From Lepisosteus oculatus (Eukaryota; Chordata; Actinopteri; Semionotiformes; Lepisosteidae), in NCBI RefSeq assembly GCF_040954835.1, contig NC_090704.1:39994979-40058978 (forward strand): a stretch of 64,000 nucleotides of DNA. The letters run 5' to 3'. Each line of letters begins with the position of its first letter. The first letter of the stretch is position 1. This document shows positions 37,814 through 50,560 of this stretch, in pieces. The notes beneath the pieces are model-generated. The model saw nothing but the letters and a program-made list of their open reading frames with translations. It was not told the DNA's origin and searched no databases. The position numbers and the translations under genes are program-made.

Positions 37814-40414
37814 GTAAGTGCTTATTGTGTTTTTTTTCTGTTTAAATGTATTAAAGGTCACATTAAAGCGTTGACACATTGCACATTGTTTATGGCGTAT
37901 GTTTTTCCTAAGCATTTTCAGTCTAACATTGCCCCCCTGGAGTGCGTTTAAATCCAGGTAACAACCTGCTTGCACATTTAAGTATTTTAAACTTAAACAA
38001 TTAGTGGCGAAGTGTATGATTCGATAAGCATTCAGCTGTGTTGTGGGCTTTCTAAAAATGAGATAAGTTATTACAGATCACCTGAATGCAAAACAATACA
38101 CCACCTGTTTGAAAAATGAACTGGTTTTCAGAATACGGGTTTGAGCAGAAGTTTGGATCTGTTTTCATGTATCCTCACATTTCATTCAGCTCCTTATGGT
38201 CTATCATCTGTAAAGAATTAAAAGTACGAGGAAAACGGGACGCTTGCGGCACTATCAAATATGTATTTGTTAAGCTGTTAAATATTAATCAGGGTCCCAG
38301 ATAAAACCACACTTGTGCATTTTTAAGTGAATAACCTGTAAGGAGCACACTAATTGTACTAAATGTGGCTTAAAGTCTGTTTCACAGTTGCAGAGCAGAG
38401 AAACAGGATCTGTGGGCTTTCAGACAGGACAAAGGGAACTTGTACAGCAGGAAAGCTGCATCATTTAACACTTTTGTTTCATGTTGACATTGTGTTCCTT
38501 TTGTTCATTAGTGACTAGATCAACATCTTAGCCTTCCCTGCCCTGACTAGAAGTCAGACTTGTTCAGCACTATGTTTATTTTAGGTGAAGGATGTTAATA
38601 CTGCTTATTAAGTATTCTTTTCCAGAGTAGACCTTGTATATTTCTGTTTGATATCTTCGATTATTTTATCTGATAAGTTGTTTGTGTCCAACATGATATC
38701 TGGTTTCTTTCCCTAAATTGGGTTCTTTTGCATTTTTTGTGTCTTACTAATAAACGTTTAAAGAATTATAAAAAAACAGTTTTCTTTATTAACAAATTAG
38801 GTTCTTGTGAAACAAGAGGAAATCTGCCAGAAACCAAACATGACCTGCAGCATTCACTTCATGAATTCCGATCTTAGAAGGGCAGAGTTTGTATCATTAG
38901 AGGAGAAAAGAATGAAGAAATTCAAACTGCCAAATACCGTCCAGATTTAAAGAACATGATTTTTTATAATGCAAGAATGTATAGTGATTCACAGTAGATG
39001 TAGATTTCATTTCTAAAGAAATCTGTTAGGACTGCCAGATGTTTTGTAATGAATTGTACACAGTTGGCTGCACTGTGCACAAATATTCTAATATAAAATG
39101 TATTATGATGTAAAGGGGTTGATTCAAGATGTCACACTGTATATACCAGTATTGATTTAAAAGTATTTCTGCTTAGATGAGGATTTGCACTTTGATGAAA
39201 TTTTGCATCATTCAGTTAATCCAGAAGTGAATGACATGCGAGGACACAATAAATTAGAGCTGCAACCCTTCGTAAGCTTACAAGCAATTTTCATTGGCAG
39301 AGCGTGTGCGAGTCATTAGTAACCAATTGTTTAACTTAAATCAATTAGCATTCTGTGGGAACAACATCAGGCAAAATCACTGCGCCTTCAGTGAGGTAAT
39401 TTTTTCAAAGTGCAGTGGAGTGCGAGGGCAAATATTTTATTCATAACCTGCAAATATAATATGAACTAGATGCATGCATCATGGTTGTTTGATCGTATTG
39501 TGCATTATTGTCTCTTCAGCTGTATTGTATGAAAGGTCCTCAGGACTGGATACCATCATGGGGAGGGAGAGGGGGTGTCAGTGTTGCAGAGTCCACAACA
39601 TGTAGGCTGCACTGGGTGCTCTGCACAGTGGTCTTCAACACCTCTTCATAACTGGTCTTTAGAAATATTTTATAGTTCTTAGCAGCCTCCTTCAAAGAAT
39701 CTCACTTAACACTTGTTGCTTGATTTGTTTCCAGATGAATCTTCCTGTGCAAATTTTGTTTTGCAAAGTGCATTTTTAAAAACACTTGTCTAAACAAACG
39801 CTCTATCCACAAAACTCCTCAATCATGTCTAGTGAAAGAAGGAGAGGTTTGCACCTCTATCTCCCCTCAGTTCACAGCATGTCATCCAAATATGAGGCCA
39901 AGAAAGACATTTCAGAACCCCAGTTCTCTGTTCTTCATGTACTTATGTGAGCAGAGGCTTATCCCTGAATTTGCAAGCAAGAAATGTGCTTGAGAATGTA
40001 AATTTCTTCAATTTCATTGGTTTAAGTAGGTCAACACAGGAGGGAGCCCAGTTCAAGGAATCCTTTGAGGACCCTTTAAATAGCCTGTTTTGTGTAAATA
40101 ATTAGAGCAGGCATAGTCTACTCTCTTTCCTGAGAGACAGAAATCTTTAGCTTCTGTGAGTCATCGCCTATCATTTTGTACCTGGAACAAATGACAGTTG
40201 TCACCAATTAATGTTCATAATTGAAAGTCAGTGCTTCAGAAGCACTAGGGTTGCCCATGTTATGAGTTAGAAAGCGTGACACAATGGAGACGGAGATGGA
40301 GACGACAATTGGAGACGTCAACAGAGAATGTTTACAGGCAATCTGAACTACTCTTTAAGTGTTGTGACCCTGTTCCTAAGATTGTGTTTGTGTGTGTATC
40401 TCCAGGTGGAAAGT

Positions 40415-40522
40415 ATGATCCCAGGTTACAGCCCAGTGTTCCAGGCCCTGTTGGGAACTCTCTTCACTTGGGGGCTCACAGCTGCAGGAGCTGCCCTGGT
40501 CTTCATTTTCTCCACAGGACAG
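40415..40522 (+). CDS. SLC39A11: SLC39A11 (ZIP11) first coding exon
   Basis: SLC39A11 is a ZIP-family zinc transporter of the GufA subfamily, placed in Golgi or other membranes. The exon probably starts at 40406 after TATCTCCAG; the ATG at 40415 opens MIPGYSPVFQALLGTLFTWG, matching the ZIP11 N-terminus (SSVFQALLGT.FTWG in mammals). The 36 residues hold the first membrane helix (about 9-32: FQALLGT through ALVFIF). The exon ends ACAGGACAG|GTGCCG in phase 0. The protein continues with the exon at 42916. Overlapping frames on both strands are shadows. Confidence 0.93.
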
Positions 40523-41593
40523 GTGCCGTTTATTACATTCATCTTTATCGAGCGACCAGCTTCTGGGGAAACTGAAATACATTGGCAGCTTCTTATTTTG
40601 AAGCATTACTGCATGCCAACGCAAAGCCTCATGTGAGGGCTTGATTAAAGCAGTTTTACACACACTTGCAGTGAAAAGAAGAGGCTGGTTTTGTTGGAAA
40701 GATTCTTGCCAGTACTCCGAGCTGCCTGTTTATTCCCATTTGCTTTCTTTCAGGCCAGCTTGCTTGAGTGTTTTTGATGTAGGAGTTGTGCAGACTGCTT
40801 AATAGCATGCACAATACTGGATACTGGTGCTTTGCTTTAAGCTCCATGAAGGGCAAATGAATACAGTTCATGGTAAATTACTTTCATTACCCTTTCCATG
40901 TTGGGGTATACGCAGTAAATACCAGGCTTCTTTCATGGCTTTGTTTTTGTAGGTAGAAGACCTGTTGTACCTATTTGATCTTATAGAGCAGCTGTTTGCT
41001 TGCCTTCACGGACTCAAGATTTGCGTGTGTGCTCCTTTTTGTCATCTGCCTTGATTTGCCTTGACCGGTTTGCAGTTATGCCAAAGTGTGTTTACAGTAT
41101 ACAGAGTCCAGTAATACTAAACTGTGCCATTTTCTTGCAAAGCTTACCAAACACCTACTGTATAACAAGTTTGAAGTACCAGAAATGTATGTAAACATGC
41201 GGCTTAAGCAGCTGTACACAGAATTTGGATGAAAAAAACTCGATTACAAATTATAAAGAAAGAAGCTAATCTTTTTAATATTAGAATAGTATGAAGTATG
41301 AAGTATTTTCCTTTACCCTATAATCATTGCTATGGTAACTCTATGCATTGTAAGACAAACTTCATTGTTTTTTTTTACATTTGGAATATTTTGTTGTCTT
41401 CTATGAATTTGGCATTACTAATGTTTTGAACTATTTTCTTAAAATATATATGTTGTTCTTTATCCGTCTTTATAGGACTACTGTACAGTAGTGGTTCTAT
41501 AGGTAACTGGATTAGGAGGGAGTGCTTACCCTGGTCCCCTGGCTTAATTCAGCTTCAGGCTTGCACAGTCTTGTCTCCCTAAATCTCCACCTT

Positions 41594-42164
41594 AAATAAT
41601 AATAATAATTGCTTACACTTATATAGCGCTTTTCTGGACACTCCACTCAAAGCGCTTTACAGGTAATGGGGACTCCCCTCCACCACCACCAGTGTGCAGC
41701 CCCACCTGGATGATGCGACGGCAGCCATAGTGCGCCAGAATATCACCACACGTCAGGTATCAGTGGGGAGGAGAGCAGAGTAATGAAGCCAATTCATAGA
41801 TGGGGATTATTAGGAGGCCATGATTGGTAAGGGCCAATGGGGAATTTGGCCAGGAAGCCGGGGTTACACCCCTACTCTTTTCGAGAAACGCCCCGGGATT
41901 TTTAATGACCACAAGGACCTCGGTTTTACGTCTCATCCGAAGGACAGTGCCTGTTTACAGTATAGTGTCCCCGTCACTATACTGGGGCATTAGGACCCAC
42001 ATGGACCACAGGGTGAGCACCCCCTGCTGGTCCCACTAACACCTCTTCCAGCAGCAACCTTAGTTTTCCCCAGGAGGTCTCCCATCCAGGTACTGACCAG
42101 GCTCACACCTGCTTAGCTTCAGTGGGTTGCCAGTTGTGAGTTGCAGGGTGATATGGCTGCTGGC
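41594..42164 (-). mobile_element. 5S rRNA-derived SINE, apparently full length
   Basis: Read on the minus strand, it opens at 42164 with a 97-nt head homologous to 5S rRNA (42164-42068). GCCAGCAGCCATATCACCCT matches the 5S 5' end; GAAGCTAAGCAGG is the internal-promoter A box; CTGGATGGGAGACC is the C box. A unique body of about 400 bp follows, then a tail AAGCGCTATATAAGTGTAAG and an (ATT)n end near 41594-41610. A 5S-type Pol III promoter plus a simple-repeat tail defines SINE3-type elements. Three other fragments in this window (1217, 56790, 58828) share body or tail. No target-site duplication was resolved. Confidence 0.85.
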
Positions 42165-42362
42165 ATCAGTTGATCTGCTAAATCAGTTGATGTAGCAGTT
42201 CTGTGTGTCTCCACCTGAGCTGGTGCAGTGCTGCTGAGGCATAGTGACTGCTGTGTGTCACCCAGGTGGATGCTGCACTTCAGAGATGGATGAATTAATT
42301 CCCCTCCTATATGTGAAGGACTTTGGGATGCAGAGAGCTGCATAAATGACTTATCATTATTC
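42165..42362 (+). repeat. Second SINE-like tail in opposite orientation
   Basis: CACCCAGGTGGATGCTGCAC, then GTGAAGGACTTTGGGATGC, AGAGCTGCATAAATGA and ATCATTATT resemble a diverged relative of the SINE tail. In the plus orientation this mirrors the copy that ends at 42164. The junction at 42164/42165 is abrupt. The 5' part (42165-42250) has no recognised head. Confidence 0.55.
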
Positions 42363-42915
42363 CTTAGTTACCTTTTCATCTTTAGCCTTTTTAGTTTTAA
42401 AGCTGGACTAGAAAATCTTTTTGTGAGTTGTGCACCAATATTAACTATATTACATATAGTTAAAAGGAAGCCGTAATCTAAAATACTTTAAGAATGGGTG
42501 GTGTTCTGTTTTAATTGTATTTTTCATAAGTTCCAAAAAAACATTCTGCCACATCCATTCCACTGATACCGAGAATATGTATTTTGATAAAATGCATTTT
42601 TTACAAACCAGATTTAATAGCTCTGGACGGGAATCCAAATTGACAAATTCTCTGGCAAACTCTGAATGGGATTTCAGGGAATGTGTTGCACAGTGGGGAT
42701 TCTGTCAATTATTGAAAAGTGTAAGAATCACATTTTTGGTTCAGGTGCTGATTGGGGGGAAAAAAAAACAACAACCGTTGGGTGCCTTTTTTATAAGTGA
42801 AAGAGGAAGGATGTTTCACTGTGGAGTCTTGAAAGATATGTTACAGCTTTTGAAACTTGAGGTTTCATTGAGGAAACAGATGGTTGATGTAATTTTTCTT
42901 TTTTTGCCCCCCCAG

Positions 42916-42954
42916 AAAAGAATCCTGGATGGGAGCCTGGGGTTTGCTGCGGGG
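42916..42954 (+). CDS. SLC39A11: SLC39A11 (ZIP11) second coding exon, 39-bp small exon
   Basis: Encodes KRILDGSLGFAAG, the conserved start of ZIP11 helix 2 (RRILDGSLGFAAG in mammals). The acceptor is a pure C/T tract ending CCCCCCCAG and the donor is GGG|GTAAGA. Both boundaries are phase 0, so it joins Q36 upstream with V50 downstream without a split codon. The longer open frame 42577-43023 around it is chance read-through. Confidence 0.93.
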
Positions 42955-43639
42955 GTAAGAGCGGCGTCCTTGAATATTTTATTCTCCTCTCTGGGTGAGA
43001 TCCTTCGCAAGCTTCGAAATTGAAATCCATCTTTTTTTACTAGGAAGGAAAGGATTCCCTGTTTATGCAGTATATAAAGAAGCCTGTAGTGGGACTGAAC
43101 CGGTATTTTGTTGTTGTGTATTGTTGTGTAAATGTATAAAACAAGATGCAGAGAGTTCATTTGGTTCAAAAGCTCACAGGCTATTGGTGCAATTTTCATT
43201 TGCGTTGGCAGTGTACATGCTATCTGATGTCTGCATTTGGTATGGACTGTTGATCTTGGATCGAATGCTGTGGTACTCCCTATAGGTGCACCTTTAAAAT
43301 GTTTTTCTTTTGGCCAGATCCATAATTTTATTCTTGCCAGTGTGTCAGACACTTGCTGCACTAGTTTGCATTGTGAGGAATGTGTGATGAGTCCGGAGAT
43401 CCCAGTCCTTTAAAAGTCTGTTTCGTACTCCTGCCCTTATTGTGTAATGGCTGGTGCTTTGCCGTTTGAGAATGTGGCCTTTTCACTTAAAAAGTTTAAT
43501 ACATTTGACTGAGGTACCCAGTGGCATTGGATGGTCTAACTAAAATTATTTTTATGGTCATGGGTATCTGAGAAGGCTTTGTACTGTATGTTTATTGGAC
43601 AAAATACTGGGAGTTCACATTCAGGTTTAAAAAAATCTG

Positions 43640-43990
43640 GCTCCATCATACATCTCTGAACTCCTTCACTCCTTACACTCCCTCTCACAGGCTCCGTTCC
43701 GTTGAGTCTGGTCCTTTGCTCACTGTATCTAGGACTAAAATCTCAGACTTTTGGTGACCGTTCCCGTTCTGTTGCTGCTCCTTTGTTATGCAATGCCCTT
43801 CATCAGACTCTACAAGGCACAATATCTTTGACTCTCTTCAAATCCAAACTCAAAACTCATCTTTTTGCTAGGGTGTGTGTGTGATTGCCCTACAGTTTCC
43901 CTTCTATATCTGTATGTTCGTGTTTAATCTTGTTATTTTAAGCCACACTGCTAACTAACACTGTGAGGGCCTTTATATAAACCAAAACCT
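43640..43990 (+). mobile_element. LINE 3' fragment (end of reverse transcriptase ORF, decayed)
   Basis: Frame 43702-43884 ends FGDRSRSVAAPLLCNAL, then a short spacer and LTLFKSKLKTHLF, the C-terminal signature of L2/Rex-type and related non-LTR retrotransposon ORF2. The preceding conserved piece (an LRSVESGPLLTVSRTK-like stretch) sits in another frame and meets a TGA, showing a frameshift. About 100 bp of 3' UTR follows. There is no catalytic RT domain, so this is a dead 5'-truncated copy. Confidence 0.75.
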
Positions 43991-46900
43991 TAATAAATTG
44001 AAACATTCCTTTAATCACAATTAATCAAGAATGTGCATTCTAAGGCCTTAACCAACTAATTAACTAATATTCACCCAGTGTGTCTGGACTTGAATAGCAC
44101 TAGAGAGACTTTCACCACCATCTGTGGTCAGAACAATCCCCAGATCTCAATCCATTTAAATTGAAGCAACATGTGGCTTACTTCCACATGCCATTAACTT
44201 ATTCACAACAGCAGGGTGACTTTACTAAAAAAAAACAGGATAGATCACTGCACACACAGTATTTTTTTTTTATCTTCTTGGAACACATGACACACACTTT
44301 CTTTGTTTGGATCCTAATATAGTATATCAGCAGGTGAATGTTTAAAATGCTGTTGAAAAGTGTCTTCTAGCTCTTGGTAGTATTGCCATTTTTCACACCT
44401 TCTATGTGAAATTTGATACTGACTTTAGGTCTTGGGCGTGGGCCACTGAGGATACCTACTAAGATGGTCACAAACCTGTTATTTTATTTTTTATTGTTAA
44501 AAGTGTACTACATGGATTGTCAAAATGTCAAGTTTAATACGGCAGGAAGCATATTCATATTGGCTTTGAGACATGAGACTTTGAGGCATGACAACTGAAA
44601 TTAACCAGAAAGTTTGGTATCTGATTGTGTAAGGTTCAAATGCAAGAAAGTGACTTTATTAGTTTGTAGGATAACTAAACGTCGGGAAGGATGAGCCTTT
44701 AAAAGAAACGGATGGTGATTTTAAAGTGTGATGTGGACAGAGATTCACAAATAAGCACAATCATATTCAAATGGTTTGAAAACCCAGTGCTGAGTATCTG
44801 CTTCTCTTAGTGACTCTTATGTTACCGATCTTTTGGGCATTGTCCATCTGACAGTTTGATACAAATTAATAAACCTCTGACACATTCCTAAAAGCCGAGG
44901 GAACATTAAACTTTAATAGTTTTATCCTATAAGCTAGTGAGTCAAACTTTGTAAAAAGGGATTAGGTGTAATGATCATTTACTTAGGAAATATTATTTTT
45001 TCATTGAGGGAATTCAATGTTCACAGTGACATTTATGTGTAAAGTCTGAAATTTTCAAGTGAAGATTTATGTGATGTATTGAGTTATAATATTTGGTACA
45101 TTTAGGCCTTTATGAGACTTAAAAAGCTGTTAGGAATAAAATTACTGGCAGTGCAGTGGATAAAACCTTTTAGTCCTTGATATTGGTCTATTTAAATTGA
45201 ATTCACTGAACTGTATGCAGCAGGCTAGCAGTCTTTATGTAGTGGTGGTTTCAGCATCCTGCATGCATAATGTACTTAGACTTAGTGGGAAGTAACCTTT
45301 ATCTGACAAAACTACACTTTTCATCTTTATGGATACTTACCTGTTAATTAGACTTGTATGAATGTGTTTCCACTGCAGTGTTGGAGCCTTCAAATATGTT
45401 TTAGTTCCTGAAATTGCAATAACCTTAAATCTTAAATATGTAATGAATTGGCTATATATATATAAACCACCTCTCTCTGGGACCCAGCTGAGTTAAACAC
45501 CCGATTTATCCTAGAGATTTATCCTAAATAAATGCTTATTTTATATTTAATAAGTAATGAATTAGAATTATTGATAATATTATATCTAATACTGTTTACA
45601 GCCTTCATGTTTAGATTAAAATCACTCAACAAACAGATATAGAACCAGTTGCTGATTTATGTAAGTGGACATAAAATTAAGATGGAGTATTCTTTCATCA
45701 CAATTATAGATGCACTGATTAGACACTGTACTGTTCTCAAACATTGCTTATTTTGACAACTAAGGCATCACACATAAGGCGCTGAAATCTCACAATCAAA
45801 TGAATATGGAGTACCCTCCTTTCCCAGCACTTAAGTTTCCAGAATTAAGCTGCGGTAAGTTTCACTTGTTTGACAATCACATCCCACTTTACAGTAGCTG
45901 CTGCAGGCGAAGGTCCAAGTTGGGGAGGTGGAACAATTTTGGAGGTCCTGCGATTCCAGATGGAAGCGTGAGTGGAATGTAGCAATCCCGTATTTCAGCT
46001 CCCACTTCCATAAATTAATTTGATATAGCGTTCCCTGATAGTGGATGGATTGCTCAGTAAAGCACTACTGAACTGCAATTTTAGCCAAAAGGCCACTGAA
46101 GTAATCAAGCAAATATTCCTTAGCACTTAGAACATCTGAAAGTGTAAGACAGCACAATTGTAAACAGAAAATTCTTTTTTACAAGCGAATACTTGGAGAC
46201 ATCAACACATTAACAAAATCCCTTTTATTCTTTGCTCATACTGTACTTATCTCATCAATTCTCTTCCTTGCACCTTTTCATCTGAAGGCTCTTGTACTCT
46301 GTTTCTTTCAACCCGGCTTGGGCATTTCATTCATCTTAACCTTTCCCCTACTTCAATTTTTCTTTTCTTTTTTTTAATTTCCTCTTGTTTCCCCTATACT
46401 TTCTGCATGACATAATACCTGCAGCACATAAGCCTCTGGGCTGTGTTGGGGTTGTTGGATTACATTGTTTTGTTGTTGTTTTTTGTTCATGCATGTGTGT
46501 TCTGTATATATTTCCAACTCTAAAGCCTAACTCAGCCCTACAATATGAGGAAAATCAAACCAGGAGCATACAATATATAGCCTTAACTAATAATTAGTGA
46601 AGGTTAAGAAAAAATCAAATCTTTTATTTTATTGTCACTTTCCAAAAAATGTTGTTTGAAGACCAAACAGCTGCTTTCTGATGCCTGTGATAAGTCATGC
46701 AAATGGCTTTAATTTTGCCTTTAATTTTGATTTATTTCCATCTCCCAAGCGCTTAGATGTTTGCAATATTAATCCTTATTTGCACAGCCTCCTTTGTTGT
46801 TTTATTTTTATTCCACCCTCTTCATTTCGGTGAGACTTTAGCACTTCTGATTAAGCTAAATGTTTCCTCTCTATTATCTGCAGTTTCCAAACCAAAATAA

Positions 46901-49897
46901 CTGTTATTTGCTGAAGTGCTCTATTATTCTATTCTCTGTCTTCCTTTAGAGTACATGTCATTATTTCAGTTCAGACATTTTAAATTCGAGCCTTTATATT
47001 CTGTATATATCCACACCTAATTTCACGCACACACAAATCTAAAAAATATTTATTTTTCCATGTCAGCATCTCACATTGGTACTGTATATGGAGTTTTCTC
47101 AGATTGTTTACCATGTAAATGTACAAGAGTCCCTTATAAAAGCAGTATTCTCAGTTAATTTAATTTGTATTACTTTATTTTACTGGGTAAGTCAAACATA
47201 AAATAATTCTTATTTCTAATGATTTGTTAGAAACACATTAATATGTTGGAGACGCTTTGTGTCTGAGTGAAACAATATTGAGAGAAGCACAGTACCTAGC
47301 TCAAAGACTCACCAACAATGTTCCACCTGAGATTTGAAACTAGACAGGCTCAGAGTTTAATGCTCACCACTTCTCCAAGTTGCTACCTTAAGCTTGTCCT
47401 TGCCATTTTATAGAACAAATACGATAGGTATGATTTTATGTATGATTAATGTTTATCAACAAAACTCTTTAGCAGGAAGTGCATAATGAATATTGCAGAC
47501 TGGTAGCATTTGTGACTGTTGTCGGAAGCAGGACAAGCTGTATAAATACAATCACATACTGGTCTACCAGTTCTATTGAGTTTCCTCTCCCTTCCCCAGT
47601 AAGGAGCTGTACTGCTTCTGTCAAGTGTGGGATTAGATTCACACAGTGCAGCAGAAAGAGCATCTCTGTGTCTGCTTCTTTCCGCTGGAAGTGGGGGTCC
47701 TCTTTGGGCAGCCAGGCCTTCCTGTGTTGCCCTGTTTATATGGACAGGCTGTGGTCACTGAGTCAGTACTTCATCAGGATCAGTTTTTATTTACTGTCTC
47801 TTGCCTAGTTCAGACAATATACAGTGTATATTGTGTTTTTAGGGTCGTGTAGCATTCCAGGTAATGTTGTTTGTACAGTATGTCCGTCTCAATGGGTAAG
47901 GTAGTGTTGTTTGGCATGTGCTATGATTTAGCCTGTGCCTGTAACCTACAGTAGGTGCCTTGGTTTGCACAGCTCATCCCAATGTACAGTAGAACTCATG
48001 TCTGAACAGAGCATAAACATGGCAAAACCTGTCTTGTAGTCATCTCCCAAGAAAGCTGTTGTTAACCGAAAAGCATGAGGATGTTTGTTATAAAGATGGA
48101 ATGATGCAGCAGATGTGGTACCAGGAGTTTACAGATGCAGTGTCAGTAATCAAGGTGCAATAAATCACGAGAAGTGGCATTTTGTAGTGACTTGGCACTG
48201 CTTTACAGACCATCACGCTATGACCTCCCCATCAGTTGATCTTTACTCAACAGTTAGCATAATTTTCTGTATGTCTGAATCGCACTCATTGACGTCCATC
48301 AGGGTTGTCTACACAACCACCTGAGATCTTATTTCAACATTAAGGCATATGCTCTCCTGATAAGCAAGGCATGTTTGATACTTTCTCTGTTTTTTTTTAT
48401 TTTCACCAGCTGTGACATTCAACAGGTTAAATCACCTCAACACCTGTGATCTATCAAATCTGTACATAATGAGAAGGTGTAGTACTTATGCAATAGTCAA
48501 GATCAGTTATGAATGATATATTGATCAAAATAATGCTGAAAATGTTTAATCAATATCCAGAATCTGTATACTTTCCAATTTATACATGGTCAAACAGTAC
48601 TTCTTATTAGGTCTATCTTTGCAAATGTCCGCTGTTGCATTATTAGTAATAGTTTTCTTGTAAAATGTATTATAAGCGATTGGCTTGAGAGACTTCTGTT
48701 TTAATATTTTAATTTTATATGCTTTTGCTATGCAGCATAAAAAGATGAAATTATAATTAATGTTTGCCAATAGTTACAAATGGGAAATATAAAGGAAAGA
48801 AAAGTGCCAGGTTCTGAAGTATTCATTTGTCATGTCTTTATCCTGTATTGTACTAGAAATACATTTTATGTAATATAGGATTCCATTTTACAATTGCTGT
48901 ATGTCTTATGTTTGAACAAAGAAAAAAGGTTCAAAGAAAATGCTGGTCTTTTCAGCTATGTGAAGCAGATACAGAAATGTGCCAGGCTTATTTCAGCTGC
49001 AGCAGAGCATCATTTAAAGAAAAAGATCAATTTCTGTATGACAACAATAATGTCTTATGTATTACTTACTGTGACCTTTTCAAATGTAATAATGCCTTTG
49101 TAATTAATGACAGTAGGAAGCGGATCCTGTTCTTTTGCTGTGACGCACAACATCTGTTTCTTCATTTCTGTTGGTGTTGGGACTAGAATTAAAGATGGCC
49201 TGGCTTCCCTTCAGAATGCCTTTGCCTAATCCCCTATAGCTCCATAATTGTCTTTTTTTGTTGTTTTTCCTGCCCAGATCTCCTCTGTGCAGAGTGGTAG
49301 AACGTATTACCACTTTTGAAAGTTTTCCCAACATTTGTATAGTCTTACACATGCTCGATCTCTATTTGGTTTATGCTGAAGTGAGGAAGACTTTTATCTC
49401 ACTGGAGAGACCTTAAAGTTCTTCACTAAAAGTATACTATAGAGGTACACCAGTCTTTGCTTTAACCATGTCAGTAATTATTTTCAAGGCTGTTGCACTG
49501 GTAGAAATAAGACTTTGTTCAGCAACTTATTCTTATTGTACTTTTATGGGCTCTTCCTAACATTTTACTGATGGAGCCAAAGAATAAGCATATTAAAATC
49601 CAGTAGCTTGCATGAAATATACAGTAGCAAGAGCTGACTTGTGCCACAAGAGCATACAGTTCATAAATCAAAGCAGGGCTCAATTCTTGAAATATAAAAG
49701 CTCTATGCAGAACTGATTTTATTTCTGCTATGCAGCACTCAGTCTCTCTTACCATGAAAGGTCCTGTAAGGAACTGGTGTCGTAGTTTATTTATGTACAT
49801 TTCGATTTATTGTTTTTTTTGTGGTGGAGCAAGTTCTTATTTGGGCATGCCTGGTAGACAGCAACCAGCTTTTGCCATAAATATCATGAGAACAAGT

Positions 49898-49922
49898 GGG
49901 GGTGTGGGGGGGGGTGGGGGGG
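49898..49922 (+). repeat. G-rich tract with G-quadruplex potential
   Basis: G runs of 5, 9 and 7 separated by TGT and T. The 9-base run can supply two tracts, so the pattern satisfies a four-tract quadruplex rule. Confidence 0.7.
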
Positions 49923-49979
49923 AGTGAATTGAATTAGGTGTATGCTGTGGTGTTTGTCAACAATACATTTTGCTAATCA

Positions 49980-50560
49980 GTTTTATCAGACATCCCAGCA
50001 CAGAAGATTGTACGGTGCAATCAGCGAGGCGTTTTTCATTTTCATTAAACGCAGTATGCATGGTTTGATATGGGTGTAATGGCTTAAAAAATAGCTGCAG
50101 TGTCTGTAGCTCAACTCCGAGCAGTAGCACTTTCTCCTCGGGAGTGTAAGCAGGAGATGGGGTGGGGTGGTGAGGGCTGAGCAGTGTTCGTGCTGAGTCG
50201 TGACTGCTCGAGGAAAACGCATATGATACCTGTAAATATACTGTTGATCCTGCCAGAGATCTGTTCTGCTGATTGCTGGCGTTTCCTTTTCAGTGGGATT
50301 AGAGCTGACACCTTGGGGAACAGGGGAGTGTCCAAACACCAAAGGTCATTGAATGGAAAAGCACGGCACAGATAAAGAAAATCACGGACAAATCGGAGAT
50401 CCCATGCTCTCATCCAGCAGCCCACACAGCTGGAAAAAAAACAGCACAGCCAAGATGCATGAAAGAATTAACTAAGGAAGATTGCTTTGAATAATCAGCG
50501 TCTTCAGACGAGCGATTGAACCTCATTATGGTTCAGAGTAGATGCTTACTTTTTTTGTTC
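49980..50560. other. CpG-richer, less AT-rich block inside the SLC39A11 intron
   Basis: Composition stands out from the AT-rich intron, with scattered CpG (for example GCGAGGCG near 50024, CTCGAGGAAAACGC near 50206) and several mid-length open frames on both strands. No protein or repeat was recognised. It could be a regulatory element, an alternative exon or an old insertion. Confidence 0.3.

Larger units (their letters stand above)
40523..42915 (+). other. SLC39A11: SLC39A11 intron between coding exons 1 and 2
   Basis: 2,393 bp with donor GTGCCG and acceptor TTTTTGCCCCCCCAG. It hosts the 5S-derived SINE at 41594-42164 and a second repeat tail beside it. The donor is weak at +3 to +5, so use of another nearby donor cannot be excluded, but the protein join is exact with this one. 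Confidence 0.8.

Noticed and set aside
42068-42164. Possible functional 5S rRNA gene
   Set aside because: Truncated at about 97 nt, with many changes between the 5' end and the A box, and fused to a repeat body and tail.
42577-43361. Long frames on both strands around 42.6-43.4 kb
   Set aside because: They contain the 39-bp ZIP11 exon or its antisense; the rest is intronic read-through.
50111-50425. 104-aa and 118-aa minus-strand frames
   Set aside because: No resemblance to known proteins; their length follows from locally higher GC. Kept only as a composition anomaly.
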